Of a stretch of 64,000 nucleotides of DNA, positions 1 through 10,075 are shown piece after piece; within the stretch, counting starts at the first letter, position 1; every line of letters starts with the position of its first letter. The position numbers and the translations under genes are program-made. The stretch covers positions 124,001-188,000 of the forward strand of contig JBBQED010000003.1 of assembly GCA_038320345.1 (NCBI GenBank). Reading direction: 5' to 3'. Under the pieces are notes generated by a model. It ran no database searches, was not told the DNA's origin, and was given only the letters and a program-made list of their open reading frames with translations. Source of the DNA: JBBQED01 sp038320345 (GTDB lineage: Bacteria; Bacteroidota; Bacteroidia; AKYH767-A; OLB10).

Positions 1-1
1 G

Positions 2-184
2 GTTGCGAAAGCAACGGGCATCAGCATACTTTATAAATGGTACAATCCGATTTTGTTTTTAACTGCAATTCTGCCTCAGTGTATATATTTGTGGACTACA
101 GATCTTCCACTCTTTAAATCCTTGTACCGTAAATTTAATTATGGTCCTATTGGATATATTTCTATCGCCACAAAATCTAAATAA
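2..184 (+). CDS. C-terminal end of an unidentified protein (5' truncated by window edge)
   Basis: An open frame enters from the left edge and runs 60 codons to TAA at 182-184, just before the first glycosyltransferase start. The peptide ends in NYGPIGYISIATKSK and has a hydrophobic stretch (ILFLTAILPQCIYLW). It resembles the tail of class I SAM-dependent methyltransferases seen in polysaccharide clusters, but too little is present to be sure. Its position 7 bases before the next ATG suggests it is the upstream gene of the same operon. Confidence 0.45.
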   Translation, partial: VAKATGISILYKWYNPILFLTAILPQCIYLWTTDLPLFKSLYRKFNYGPIGYISIATKSK

Positions 185-191
185 CAAAAAG

Positions 192-1286
192 ATGGCGCGC
201 ATAAGGGTTCTGCATATTGTTTGGTCGGCTACCATGGGAGGCATTGAACGTCTGGTATTGAATCTTTGCAAGGCACAATTACAGAATCCTCTGCTAGACG
301 TATCCGTGATGATCGCAAAATCTGAAGGACCATTACTCGAAGAATTTAAGAGACTAGATCTTCCATTGATTGAAGGAGGATTCAGAAACGGGAGAGATCA
401 ACGAACAGTAATTACATCCCGGCTCAGTGCTTGTTTTGCAGGATTTGATGTGATCCATATTCATTCCTATAATCCGATTATCGCTAAAGAAGCTGTCCGC
501 AGTAATTGTAAAATCGTTTTTACGGAACATGGAAATTTTGGCTTTGGAAAGAAGACTACACTTTCAAGTCTCATGGTACGTTTCATGTTGAAGAGATTCC
601 TCAATCATAAAGTAGATTATATCACCTTTAATTCTAACTTCTCTAAAAAAATTGCCGAAGAACGATTTGGATTAAAAAATGTAACACGTAAAGTGATTTA
701 TAACGGAGTGCCAGAGATCGATGCCACTTCGTTAAACCGGGTAATCCTAAAAAGAAATCCAGGAGAATTAATTGTTGGTACAGTAGGTCGACTAGCAGCA
801 GTAAAAAGAATTGACCGAGTGCTCACAGCACTTAGTCAAATTTCAAACTCTGGAATCCGCTTAGCAATTATGGGTGATGGTCCTTTGAAGGAAGATTTAC
901 AAACTCTTTCTTTACAACTCGAAATTACCGAGAAGGTTGAATTCATCGCCACTGGTGATGCACGTGCTTTCATGAAAGAAGTAGATCTCTGTGTTTTACC
1001 CTCTCAAAACGAAGCATTCGGTCTTGTGGCGATTGAAGCATATCAGTTTGGAAAACCAGTATTGGTATTTGCTGATGGAGGCGGATCAGCAGAGTTAGTA
1101 AGTCAGATAGAACCAGAGATGATTGTAAAGGATGAAAAAGAACTTGCTGAAAAAATTAAATTTATTGCTGAGCATTCGGAAATAAGAACTTCAGCAACAG
1201 TAATAGCAGCAAGAAAAAATTTCGCTCGTCAGTTCAGCATAGAAAAAATGGAAGCTGCATTGCTTGCAGTGTATCAATCTTTATAG
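192..1286 (+). CDS. GT4-family glycosyltransferase
   Basis: About 364 residues from the chosen start MARIRVLHIVWS. The frame is open further upstream (141), but that part overlaps the preceding gene and lacks family features. The N-terminal half has the glycine-rich GT-B acceptor loop (SATMGGIERLVLNL). The C-terminal half has the nucleotide-sugar binding signature: IYNGVPE, VGRLAAVKRID, GDGPLKEDL and the EX7E motif in EAFGLVAIEAYQFGKPVL. It should transfer a sugar from an NDP-sugar to a lipid-linked glycan at the cytoplasmic membrane. First complete gene of a tight plus-strand cluster, 3 bases before asnB. Donor and acceptor cannot be read from sequence. Confidence 0.85.
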   Translation: MARIRVLHIVWSATMGGIERLVLNLCKAQLQNPLLDVSVMIAKSEGPLLEEFKRLDLPLIEGGFRNGRDQRTVITSRLSACFAGFDVIHIHSYNPIIAKEAVRSNCKIVFTEHGNFGFGKKTTLSSLMVRFMLKRFLNHKVDYITFNSNFSKKIAEERFGLKNVTRKVIYNGVPEIDATSLNRVILKRNPGELIVGTVGRLAAVKRIDRVLTALSQISNSGIRLAIMGDGPLKEDLQTLSLQLEITEKVEFIATGDARAFMKEVDLCVLPSQNEAFGLVAIEAYQFGKPVLVFADGGGSAELVSQIEPEMIVKDEKELAEKIKFIAEHSEIRTSATVIAARKNFARQFSIEKMEAALLAVYQSL

Positions 1287-1289
1287 ATC

Positions 1290-3194
1290 ATGTGCGGCAT
1301 CAATGGAATCATGAGTTTAGGCGGACGACTTCCTGCAGAGGGAGATCAGCTCATTGCCAACATGAACCGCTGTATTCAGCATCGAGGTCCTGATGATACC
1401 GGAATCTGGTCGGATACAGCTGCTGGGATCTGGCTAGGACATCAACGATTAAGCATCATTGATCTTTCAGCAGCGGGACATCAACCCATGTTGAATGATC
1501 AAGGAAATGCCATTGTGTTTAATGGAGAAATTTATAATTACGAAGCACTAAAACCTCAGCTTAAAGATTATCGGTTTCGATCGGAATCTGATACTGAAGT
1601 GTTATTAGAACTTTATTCTCGCAAAGGCCATCAAACTTTAAGTGCTCTAAATGGAATGTTTGCATTTGCATTTTGGGATAAGAAAAAAGAAGAACTCTTA
1701 ATTGCGAAAGACCGTGCTGGTAAGAAACCGCTCTACTATTGTATCCAAAACGGATTTTTTGCCTTTTCTTCTGAGATAAAATCATTATTAAGTTTACCTT
1801 GGATAAAGCCGCAATTAGACGATGAAGCACTCTATCATTTTTTAACATTTAATCAACTGAGTGCACCTCAAACCATGTTCACTGGAATTAAAAAACTGGA
1901 ACCGGGTTTTACCTTAACGATTAACAGAAATGGAATTAAAGAACATCAGCAATATTGGGAAGTAAACTATACAGACTATCGAAAACATACAGCAGCTGAT
2001 CTTGAAGAAAAAGTTTTTGAGGCTTTGCAAAAAGCGGTGGATTATCGCATGGTTGCCGATGTACCAGTGGGCGCTTTTTTAAGTGGTGGTGTAGATTCTA
2101 GTGCAGTAGTAGCATTGATGCGTCAGAAAACTTCTCAAACGATTAAAACATATTCAATCGGATTTGAAGGTCAATCGGCTTATGATGAATTAGCTTTTGC
2201 GCAGAAGGTAGCTAAGCGGTATAATACTGATCATCATGAAAAAATTGTAAAGGCTATTGATATTGCAGAATTCTTGCCGCATATTGTCGATATTTTTGAT
2301 GAGCCGATGGCAGACTCCACCTGCATTCCTATTTATTTTATTGCTCAATTAGCAAGAAAAGAAGGAACTATCGTAGTGCAAACAGGTGATGGTGCAGATG
2401 AGCTTTTTGCAGGCTACAGAAGCTGGATGAAATACTATAAAAATTATCCGCTATATCATCAGTATTTAAAACTTCCCTCCTTCCTTCGTAAAGCCATTGC
2501 GAATTTCGCCGGTGGAGAAAGCGAGGAATCCGCATTCAAGGAAATGTTACAACGTGCCGCTCATCAGGAAGAATTTTTCTGGGGAGGAGCTCGTGCGTTT
2601 CGTGAACATACTAAACGTTCGTTCTTAAGTCCGCAATGGGCGGAGAAAATGAAAGATGTAAATTCTTATACAGTTATTAGTAATTTGCGCAATGATTTTA
2701 ACCTGCTGCAAAAAAAATCTCCGTGGTTAGGTGATCTCGACTGGATGTGTTACCTAGGATTCAAACAACAAATCCCCTGGAAATATCTCTACCGCATGGA
2801 TAAACTAGGAATGGCGAACAGTATTGAAATCCGTTCACCATTTCTGGATTATGAACTTGTAAATCTTGCACTTTCTATTCCTCCAGAAATGAAAATCAAG
2901 GATGGTGAACCGAAAGCGATTCTGAAAAAATCATTAGAAAGAATTCTGCCGAATGAAATTCTTTATCGCAAAAAGATGGGATTCAATGTTCCGATTCGAG
3001 AATGGGCAGGTGATATCATGCTGGATTATGTGGATGCTAATCTGCATTCGTTTTGTAGCAATTCAGGGATCTTCGATGAAGCCGCATTAAAAAAACAAGT
3101 GCAAGAAATCAGAAAAGGAAATATTCAATATACCAATAATCTCTGGACAGTTTATTTCCTCATGACATGGTGTAAACGTTGGCTTGCCGCTTAA
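1290..3194 (+). CDS. asnB: Asparagine synthase (glutamine-hydrolysing)
   Basis: 634 residues, the usual length of AsnB-type class B asparagine synthetases. Cys2 (MCGINGIM) is the nucleophile of the N-terminal glutaminase domain, and QHRGPDDTG and FNGEIYNY are the conserved glutamine-binding segments. The synthetase domain has the PP-loop SGGVDSS at residues 265-271 and the later GDGADELFAGY and RSPFLDYE motifs. It amidates a carboxylate using glutamine and ATP. Within a polysaccharide cluster such proteins may amidate a uronic acid or another sugar acid rather than aspartate; that is inference from context. Its last bases are followed after two bases by the next glycosyltransferase. Confidence 0.9.
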   Translation: MCGINGIMSLGGRLPAEGDQLIANMNRCIQHRGPDDTGIWSDTAAGIWLGHQRLSIIDLSAAGHQPMLNDQGNAIVFNGEIYNYEALKPQLKDYRFRSESDTEVLLELYSRKGHQTLSALNGMFAFAFWDKKKEELLIAKDRAGKKPLYYCIQNGFFAFSSEIKSLLSLPWIKPQLDDEALYHFLTFNQLSAPQTMFTGIKKLEPGFTLTINRNGIKEHQQYWEVNYTDYRKHTAADLEEKVFEALQKAVDYRMVADVPVGAFLSGGVDSSAVVALMRQKTSQTIKTYSIGFEGQSAYDELAFAQKVAKRYNTDHHEKIVKAIDIAEFLPHIVDIFDEPMADSTCIPIYFIAQLARKEGTIVVQTGDGADELFAGYRSWMKYYKNYPLYHQYLKLPSFLRKAIANFAGGESEESAFKEMLQRAAHQEEFFWGGARAFREHTKRSFLSPQWAEKMKDVNSYTVISNLRNDFNLLQKKSPWLGDLDWMCYLGFKQQIPWKYLYRMDKLGMANSIEIRSPFLDYELVNLALSIPPEMKIKDGEPKAILKKSLERILPNEILYRKKMGFNVPIREWAGDIMLDYVDANLHSFCSNSGIFDEAALKKQVQEIRKGNIQYTNNLWTVYFLMTWCKRWLAA

Positions 3195-3196
3195 TC

Positions 3197-4333
3197 ATGA
3201 AAAAAGTAATCCTGATCACGAATATTCCGAATCCTTACCGGGTTCCTCTCTTCAATGAGCTGAGTTCTCAATTGCAAGAGAAAGGAATGACGTTGAAGGT
3301 GATTTTTGCCTCTTCCGGATATGAACGTCGTTATTTTAAACTTGATCCTACGGATTTTAAATTCGACTACCAAATTTTAGAGGGTGGTATTCATACTTCA
3401 TCGTCCAATATTGAAAAAACATATTTTCTCTATCAAGGAATTAATAAACTTCTGAACCAAGAAAAACCTTGGAGAATTATTGTTGCTGGATTTTCCCCTG
3501 CAACGGTACGCGTATTTTTTAGAAAACTATTTCATCGTACTCCCTATATTATTTGGAGTGGATCAATTGAAAAAGAAAATAGAAATTCAGGAGTCCTCCG
3601 AAAATTACAACGAAAAATTCTTGCACAAAATGCTGCAGGTTTCATCGCTTATGGAAGTCTTGCTAAAAAATATCTGATGAACGCTGGAATTCCAGAAGAT
3701 AAAATTAGCATCGGCATAAATACGGTTGACACATCTTTTTTTAGCACAACTACTGACCTTGAAAGAAAGAATCGTCCCAAAAATACTGCTCTTACCATTT
3801 TCACATATCTGGGATATCTCGTTCCGCGCAAAAATGTGCTTTGCTTATTGGAAGCCATTCAGTTACTGTCCCAAAAAAGAAAAGATTTCCGGTTAGATAT
3901 TATCGGTGATGGAGATAGTAAATCGAGTCTGGAAAATTTCGTCCTTCAAAACAACCTTCAGGATCAAGTTAACTTCCTGGGATTCAAGCAGAAAGACGAA
4001 CTCCCTCAGTATTTTGCTCAAAGTACCGCACTTTTGTTTCAAACCGACTTCGATATTTGGGGATTGGTATTGAATGAAGCGATGGCTGCGGGCTTACCTT
4101 GCATTGCATCTATTCATGCCGGTGCTTCGTATGACCTGATCCGGGAGAATGAAAACGGTTTCGTAATGGACTTCAGTCATATTCATGAAGTAGCCGAAAA
4201 AATGAACTGGATAATTGATCATCCACAAGAAATGAAACGCATGGGTGAAAAGGCTGCAAGTTATATTGAAGCACATGCTAGTTTGAAAATTAGTGCAGCA
4301 GGATTTATTAAAGCGTTAGAAAAAACAAGCTGA
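3197..4333 (+). CDS. GT4-family glycosyltransferase
   Basis: About 378 residues starting at MKKVILITNIPNPYR. An in-frame ATG at 3179 would overlap the end of asnB, so the ATG at 3197 is preferred. GT-B features are visible: the IPNPYRVPLFNEL acceptor loop, LGYLVPRKNVLCLLEAI, IIGDGDSKSSLENF, and the donor-binding EX7E-like segment in WGLVLNEAMAAGLPCIAS. Expected to extend a lipid-linked oligosaccharide at the inner face of the membrane. Followed by a 58-base gap before the membrane protein gene. Confidence 0.85.
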   Translation: MKKVILITNIPNPYRVPLFNELSSQLQEKGMTLKVIFASSGYERRYFKLDPTDFKFDYQILEGGIHTSSSNIEKTYFLYQGINKLLNQEKPWRIIVAGFSPATVRVFFRKLFHRTPYIIWSGSIEKENRNSGVLRKLQRKILAQNAAGFIAYGSLAKKYLMNAGIPEDKISIGINTVDTSFFSTTTDLERKNRPKNTALTIFTYLGYLVPRKNVLCLLEAIQLLSQKRKDFRLDIIGDGDSKSSLENFVLQNNLQDQVNFLGFKQKDELPQYFAQSTALLFQTDFDIWGLVLNEAMAAGLPCIASIHAGASYDLIRENENGFVMDFSHIHEVAEKMNWIIDHPQEMKRMGEKAASYIEAHASLKISAAGFIKALEKTS

Positions 4334-4391
4334 ACTACTTTAATAATGTTAAGTTCGCTGATCATAAGTTAAGAATTGCAGTACCAGAAAA

Positions 4392-5675
4392 ATGAATCTT
4401 AAAGAGTGGTGGAAATGGTTTAAAGATTTGCATGTATCACGCAAGTGGTATGTGATACTTATTTTGATCCGTCCTATCATCGATAATTTCTGGGAATTGA
4501 AAGAAGCTTCTGCACTTGCATCTCCTTTGTATATTGTTGGTGCTCTAACTCCTGTTTTCATTGGCATGAGTTTACTCTCGCACAAGTTCCCTCAAAAACC
4601 TTATGCGGTAGAAGATAATCCCTTCCGTTTCTTTGCAATTATGCTTGCCTTTAACGCAATTATTTTCTGGTTCATTCAGGTGACAGTAGTTGCATTTGGT
4701 GATCTTATTAAATACTTAACTCCAATTCTCATTTTCGTTTATGCAAGGCATTTCGTTCAATCTAAAAAAGACTTACACGGGATCCTGACCACGTTTCTAA
4801 TCTCTTGTATCTTTCCTTTTGGTGTACTTGCATACGAATCTATCTTCAATCCAATCGCCGTAGAATTTATCAGTCAGGGTCGTGGTGGTGGATCCCGTAT
4901 CAGAGGGGCGTATGCCGATATCATGAATTATGCAATTTACCTGATGGGCTTCATGCTTTGTATCGGATATTATTTCTTGAATGGAATTTACAATCCCAAA
5001 CCCGGGCGTTCAAAAATTAATGCTACACACTTAGTCTTATCCTTGATGTTTATTCTGTACGGATTATCAAGGATCCGTCACGTATCTACTTGGGGAGTGG
5101 CCATTGCATTGCTGGGATTATTACTCGTTCATAATCTGAAAAATACAAGAGGTGCTTTGTTTGTTATTGTATTCGGTTTGGTAGTAGCAACATTTTTTGC
5201 GCAGGATATTTATACCGATAACATTCAGCCGCTGATTGAAAAAGAACTAAAAGTTGCAGATGGTGAATCGGACGTTGACCAAGCCTTTAACGGGAGGATG
5301 AATCGATGGGAAAGATATTTCGAGATATGGGAACAGATGCCTGCACTGAATCATTTCACCGGTATTGTTTCTGCTAATTTTAAAGAAACTATTGTGATGA
5401 TTGGTGGTGGTATGCATAGTGATTATGTGAGATTACTTTTCCTAACAGGATTCATAGGTTTATTCTTTTACCTCATCTTTCTCTTCAGCGTCCTTGCCAA
5501 ATGGACACTCTTACAAATGCCCGAAAAATTTATTCTTTCGGGTGCTGTAGGTGCTATCATGCTCTGGTCCATCAGCACCGTTCCCACACTATACGCACCA
5601 TTGTTATACCTGATCTATCCCATCTTCGCATACGCATTGTTGCCGAAGAGCAGATATTATTTAGAGACTGAATGA
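4392..5675 (+). CDS. Polytopic membrane protein, O-antigen polymerase/ligase (Wzy/WaaL)-like
   Basis: 427 residues with roughly ten hydrophobic segments spread over the protein, and a longer hydrophilic loop at about residues 290-340 (KVADGESDVDQAFNGRMNRWERY). This architecture and the position among glycosyltransferases fit the Wzy/WaaL superfamily, which polymerises or transfers lipid-linked repeat units on the periplasmic side. The sequence is weakly conserved, so the assignment is topological. It overlaps the following glycosyltransferase by four bases (ATGA), indicating translational coupling. Confidence 0.65.
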   Translation: MNLKEWWKWFKDLHVSRKWYVILILIRPIIDNFWELKEASALASPLYIVGALTPVFIGMSLLSHKFPQKPYAVEDNPFRFFAIMLAFNAIIFWFIQVTVVAFGDLIKYLTPILIFVYARHFVQSKKDLHGILTTFLISCIFPFGVLAYESIFNPIAVEFISQGRGGGSRIRGAYADIMNYAIYLMGFMLCIGYYFLNGIYNPKPGRSKINATHLVLSLMFILYGLSRIRHVSTWGVAIALLGLLLVHNLKNTRGALFVIVFGLVVATFFAQDIYTDNIQPLIEKELKVADGESDVDQAFNGRMNRWERYFEIWEQMPALNHFTGIVSANFKETIVMIGGGMHSDYVRLLFLTGFIGLFFYLIFLFSVLAKWTLLQMPEKFILSGAVGAIMLWSISTVPTLYAPLLYLIYPIFAYALLPKSRYYLETE

Positions 5676-6775
5676 AACCGGTAGTTATTCTGCTGGGAAA
5701 AATCCCACCCCCGTTTATGGGTCCCGCTATTGCAACTGAAATCATTTTGAAATCAGGATTAAATGATCATTTCACATTGATCCATTTAGATACTCGGATG
5801 AATGATGATTTGCGAAATATCGGTAAGTGGAGCTTTGCAAAAATTTCGCGTAGCATTCAAATTTATCGGGAGCTCCTCAGTAAAATAAAAAAGCATGATC
5901 CTGCCTTAGTTTTAATTCCGATTAGTCAGAGTACAACGGGATTTATAAAGGATGCAATATTTATCCAGTTCTCTAGGATGATGGGGAAAAAAGTCCTCTT
6001 GCAATTAAGGGGAAGCGATTTCAAACGGTGGTTAGAAACTACATCGGGCATCAATCAATGGTTTGTAAGACGCATGCTGAAATCGACTCAAGGGATGATC
6101 GTGTTGGGGAACAACTTAAAATATCTTTTTGAAGGATTTTATCCCCCTCAAAAAATTCTGGTGGTTCCTAATGGTGGTAACTACATATTACCCACTCGAA
6201 ATCGGACTGAGGATAATATCATTCACTTGCTTTATCTCGGTAATTTACAAGCGTCAAAAGGAATTGAAGATGTCATAAAGGCTGCATCTCTCTTGAAAAA
6301 AACGCATGCTGGAAAGTTTGAATTATCCGTTATTGGAGGTTGGAGAAAAGAAGAAACGAAAGTTAAGTGTTTAGCATTAGTTCAGGAACAAAATCTTCCC
6401 ATCACTTTTTTTCCTCCTGAAGTAAGCCGCGAAAAACTCCAATACCTCATAAATGCAGATATCTTCGTATTTCCTCCCCGTGAACCTGAAGGTCATCCTT
6501 GGGTGATTGTAGAAGCCATGGCCTGCGGACTGCCGATCATCAGTACCGATCAAGGGGCAATAATCGAATCTGTGATCCATGAGCAAAATGGATACATCGT
6601 AAAACCTGCTAATCCACAAGAAATAGCAGAAAAAATGGCGGTTCTGATCGATAATCCACAATTAAGGCAACGAATGGCAATTGCCAGCCGTAAACAATAT
6701 GAAACTAACTTTACCGAAGCCAAAATGGTAGAGCACATGACAACAGCATTTAATACTGTTATCAACGCGAAGTAA
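5672..6775 (+). CDS. GT4-family glycosyltransferase
   Basis: 367 residues. The N-terminal LLGKIPPPFMGPAIATEI loop is typical of GT-B glycosyltransferases of surface-glycan loci. The C-terminal domain shows VVPNGGNY, LLYLGNLQASKGIEDVI, and the donor-site signature EPEGHPWVIVEAMACGLPIIST. The start overlaps the previous stop by four bases, and the next gene begins one base after its stop, so these genes form one transcription unit. Substrates unknown. Confidence 0.85.
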   Translation: MKPVVILLGKIPPPFMGPAIATEIILKSGLNDHFTLIHLDTRMNDDLRNIGKWSFAKISRSIQIYRELLSKIKKHDPALVLIPISQSTTGFIKDAIFIQFSRMMGKKVLLQLRGSDFKRWLETTSGINQWFVRRMLKSTQGMIVLGNNLKYLFEGFYPPQKILVVPNGGNYILPTRNRTEDNIIHLLYLGNLQASKGIEDVIKAASLLKKTHAGKFELSVIGGWRKEETKVKCLALVQEQNLPITFFPPEVSREKLQYLINADIFVFPPREPEGHPWVIVEAMACGLPIISTDQGAIIESVIHEQNGYIVKPANPQEIAEKMAVLIDNPQLRQRMAIASRKQYETNFTEAKMVEHMTTAFNTVINAK

Positions 6776-6776
6776 A

Positions 6777-8906
6777 ATGGAACAACTTACACAGAACCTG
6801 AAAGATGGCGCCATGCAGTTGCTGGAAGTGCCTTTTCCTGCTTTAGGATCAGGTCAAGTGCTGGTGCGGAATCATTTTTCCTTGATTAGCGCGGGTACCG
6901 AAGGCAAGACTGTAAAAGATGCTCGTTTAGGTTATTTTGGTAAAGCTCGTGCAAGAAAAGAAGAGGTTAAAAAAGTTATTCAAACAGCAAGGACTATTGG
7001 TCTTAGAGAAACATACCGACTTGTGATGAATAAGTTGGATGCTCCTAGCGCACTGGGTTATAGTTCAGCTGGAGAAGTCATCGCTGTTGCTGATGATGTT
7101 CTTGATTTTAAAGTGGGCGATAGAGTGGCATGTGGCGGAGCTTCAGCAGTTCATGCGGAAGTGATTGCAGTACCTGTAAATCTTTGTGTGAAAGTAGATG
7201 AATCTGTTTCTCTCGCTGCTGCATCTTTCAGTACCGTTGGTGCTATTGCGATGCAAGGTGTTCGTCAGGCTGATTTAAGACTCGGAGAAAATTGTGTGGT
7301 GATTGGATTAGGTCTCGTCGGACAACTTACCCTTCAGTTGCTTAAAGCTTCAGGTATCAGAACTGTTGGAATTGATATTGATCCACGTCAAGTTCAACTA
7401 GCACGCGCATGTGGTACCGATCTAGCCTTGGAAAGAAATCAAGATAACCTTGAAGAGGCAGTGACTTTATTGACGGATGGTTTTGGAACCGATGCGGTGA
7501 TTATCACTGCAGGAACTAGCTCGCTCGACCCTGTAGATCTTGCAGGGATACTGTGTAGGAGAAAAGGTAAGGTGATTATTGTGGGTGCAGTACCAACAGG
7601 ATTCACAAGGAAAAATTATTATATCAAAGAACTGGATCTGCGGATGTCGAGTTCGTATGGCCCTGGCCGTTATGATGCGGAATACGAAGAAAAAGGAATG
7701 GATTATCCTTTGGCATATGTACGCTGGACAGAAAACAGGAACATGCAGGCTTTCGCCGAATTGTTACGCAGTAAAAAAATCAATCTCGAAAAATTACTTA
7801 CTCATACTTTTGATTTTAAAAATGCTCCGGAAGCTTATCAGTTAATTCTAGATCGCAAAGAGCCTTTTGCTGGAATAGTTCTGAAGTATGACTTGCAGAA
7901 AAAATTGCAAGATAAAATCACGCTGCATACCAATAGTCCTGCCTCTACTGAACCCGCTATCGGGATGATTGGTGCAGGTTCCTTCGGACAAAATTTTTTA
8001 CTTCCTGCAATTCAAGGTACAGCGCAGCTGATCGGTGTCGCTACTGCTCGTCCCAATAATGCTCGCAATGTTGCCGATAAATATGGCTTTGCATTTTGCA
8101 CGGGAGATGCGCATGAAATTTTGAACGATCCACGAATCAATACTGTATTCATTGCTACACGACATAATACTCATGGTGAATATGTACTCAAAGCATTAGA
8201 ACACAAGAAAAATGTTTTCGTTGAAAAACCACTTTGTCTGAAACGTAGTGAACTAAATCCTATCCGTGACGCCTATACGAAATCTGGTGCTTCATTGATG
8301 GTTGGTTTTAACCGTCGTTTTGCTCCTTTGATTTTAAAATTAAAGGATCAGCTAAAAGGGTCTGGACCAATTGCAATCCAATACCGAATCAATGCAGGAA
8401 TTGTACCTCCTGATCATTGGACGCATGATCCGGAAATTGGTGGTGGTAGAATAATCGGAGAAGTTTGTCACTTCATTGATCTTTGTATTTTCCTCAGTGG
8501 TTCATTGGTAAAAACTGTTGCTGCTCAGGCGATGAAGGATGCACATCATCATTCGGATACTGTTGCTATCACGCTAGGATTTGAAAATGGAAGTATCGCT
8601 ACCCTCAGTTATTTCTCGAACGGTAATAAAGAAGTCAGTAAAGAATACCTAGAAGTATTCGCTGGAGGATTTGTTGCGCAGTTAGATGATTTCAAAGAAC
8701 TTTCGATTCTCGGAAAACAAAAAATTAAAATCAAAGGCACGCAAGACAAAGGACATAAAGCGGAAGTGAAAGCATTTATGGATGCGATTCGTAAAGGCGA
8801 CTCCTGCCCTATTCCATTTGATGAAATTTACAATGCAACGCTTTCCACTTTTCAAGTATTGGAATCGATTGCACTCAACGGACAAAAAACGGAGATTACT
8901 CCCTGA
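6777..8906 (+). CDS. Bi-domain oxidoreductase: medium-chain dehydrogenase fused to Gfo/Idh/MocA domain
   Basis: 709 residues, two enzymes in one chain. Residues 1 to about 355 are a zinc-type medium-chain alcohol dehydrogenase: GYSSAGEVI, the Rossmann loop GLGLVGQLTLQLL and VGIDIDPRQ. Residues from about 385 to the end are a Gfo/Idh/MocA NAD(P)-dependent oxidoreductase with GAGSFGQNF and the EKPLCL motif. This fusion is known from bacterial polysaccharide clusters, where it is thought to modify an NDP-sugar or a glycan residue; the exact reaction is not established. Three bases separate it from the next gene. Confidence 0.85.
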   Translation: MEQLTQNLKDGAMQLLEVPFPALGSGQVLVRNHFSLISAGTEGKTVKDARLGYFGKARARKEEVKKVIQTARTIGLRETYRLVMNKLDAPSALGYSSAGEVIAVADDVLDFKVGDRVACGGASAVHAEVIAVPVNLCVKVDESVSLAAASFSTVGAIAMQGVRQADLRLGENCVVIGLGLVGQLTLQLLKASGIRTVGIDIDPRQVQLARACGTDLALERNQDNLEEAVTLLTDGFGTDAVIITAGTSSLDPVDLAGILCRRKGKVIIVGAVPTGFTRKNYYIKELDLRMSSSYGPGRYDAEYEEKGMDYPLAYVRWTENRNMQAFAELLRSKKINLEKLLTHTFDFKNAPEAYQLILDRKEPFAGIVLKYDLQKKLQDKITLHTNSPASTEPAIGMIGAGSFGQNFLLPAIQGTAQLIGVATARPNNARNVADKYGFAFCTGDAHEILNDPRINTVFIATRHNTHGEYVLKALEHKKNVFVEKPLCLKRSELNPIRDAYTKSGASLMVGFNRRFAPLILKLKDQLKGSGPIAIQYRINAGIVPPDHWTHDPEIGGGRIIGEVCHFIDLCIFLSGSLVKTVAAQAMKDAHHHSDTVAITLGFENGSIATLSYFSNGNKEVSKEYLEVFAGGFVAQLDDFKELSILGKQKIKIKGTQDKGHKAEVKAFMDAIRKGDSCPIPFDEIYNATLSTFQVLESIALNGQKTEITP

Positions 8907-8909
8907 CCT

Positions 8910-10073
8910 ATGTCGGATTTCATTTCAACGCTCGAACAGTCTGTTCAACGGCTGCAACAGTACATTGAAAAGGAACAATATCGCGGTTATGATCCTTATG
9001 ATGGATTAACATCAGCAATTTTCAAATTACCACTCCTGAATTCCAATCACAAAATTCGATTTCTTGCGCAGCAACTTGTTAAACGTTCTCCGCTTAATTT
9101 ACGCCCGATTCTTGGGATCAACAAAGGATTGAATCCTGTAACTCTCGGACTTTGTATTCAGGCGTATACTGCTTCACCTAAAAAATCTGATACAGATAAA
9201 ATTCCAGCACTTATCCAGCAATTAAAGGACGTGATTCCCAAAGGTTTTCATGGTGCTTGTTGGGGTTATGATTTTCCTTGGGAAGCGCGCTATGCAACAA
9301 TACCAGCCTATCAGCCTACAGTGGTGGCCACAGGATTTATCAGCAATGCATTATTTTATTATTATCAAAAGACTAAGAACACTTCAGCAGCAGACCTCGT
9401 TGTCAGTGCTGCGCAATTTGTTTTGCAGGATTTAAATCGGATTAGTGATGCAGATGAAACATTTTGTTTTTCCTACTCCCCTTTTGATCGGGAAAAAGTT
9501 TTTAATGCAAGTATGAAGGGAGCACGATTGCTGGCTCAAGCATATTCCATTAATCACGATGAAATCTTGAAAAAAACGGCTAAAAATGCAGTCGCCTGGG
9601 TGATGAAATTTCAACGCGACGATGGAGCATGGATATATTCACAGAGCGAAGCTGGCAAGTGGATCGATAATTACCATACCGGTTATGTGCTGGATACGTT
9701 ATCGGCATATATTCAACTAACAGATGATCATACTTTCGAACCGAATCTCAAAAAAGGATTACAGTTCTACCTAAATAATTTCTTTGAAGCTAGCGGACAG
9801 CCAAAATTCTACGACAGAGAAGCATACCCTGCTGATTGTACCGCTGCCGCTCAATCGATACTGACGTTATTGCGTTTTGGAGAACATCAACAAGCACTCA
9901 AAGTAGCGGAATGGATGATTCCGAACATGCAGGATCCAAATGGCTACTTTTACTTCCGCAAATACCGTAACCATACCGATAAATCTTCGTTCATGAGATG
10001 GTCGAATGCTTGGATGTTTGCCGGGCTCAATACCTTGTTATATTCAAACGAGAATAAAAATCCTGCACAGTAA
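8910..10073 (+). CDS. Predicted alpha/alpha-toroid protein of polysaccharide cluster
   Basis: 387 residues, soluble, no signal peptide. Repeated helix pairs with aromatic and GxW-like segments (CWGYDFPWEARY, FQRDDGAWIYSQ, DNYHTGYVLDTLSAYIQL, DPNGYFYFRKY) suggest an alpha/alpha toroid as in six-hairpin glycosidases, epimerases and terpene-cyclase-like proteins. The position between the bi-domain oxidoreductase and the DUF354 gene suggests a role in sugar modification, but no catalytic residues can be named. The spacing of 2 to 3 bases on each side marks it as part of the operon. Confidence 0.6.
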   Translation: MSDFISTLEQSVQRLQQYIEKEQYRGYDPYDGLTSAIFKLPLLNSNHKIRFLAQQLVKRSPLNLRPILGINKGLNPVTLGLCIQAYTASPKKSDTDKIPALIQQLKDVIPKGFHGACWGYDFPWEARYATIPAYQPTVVATGFISNALFYYYQKTKNTSAADLVVSAAQFVLQDLNRISDADETFCFSYSPFDREKVFNASMKGARLLAQAYSINHDEILKKTAKNAVAWVMKFQRDDGAWIYSQSEAGKWIDNYHTGYVLDTLSAYIQLTDDHTFEPNLKKGLQFYLNNFFEASGQPKFYDREAYPADCTAAAQSILTLLRFGEHQQALKVAEWMIPNMQDPNGYFYFRKYRNHTDKSSFMRWSNAWMFAGLNTLLYSNENKNPAQ

Positions 10074-10075
10074 TT

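Noticed and set aside
3179..3196. Earlier start of the second GT4 gene (MACRLIMKK)
   Set aside because: It would overlap the end of asnB in another frame, and family proteins start directly with MKKVxxIT; the ATG at 3197 is preferred.
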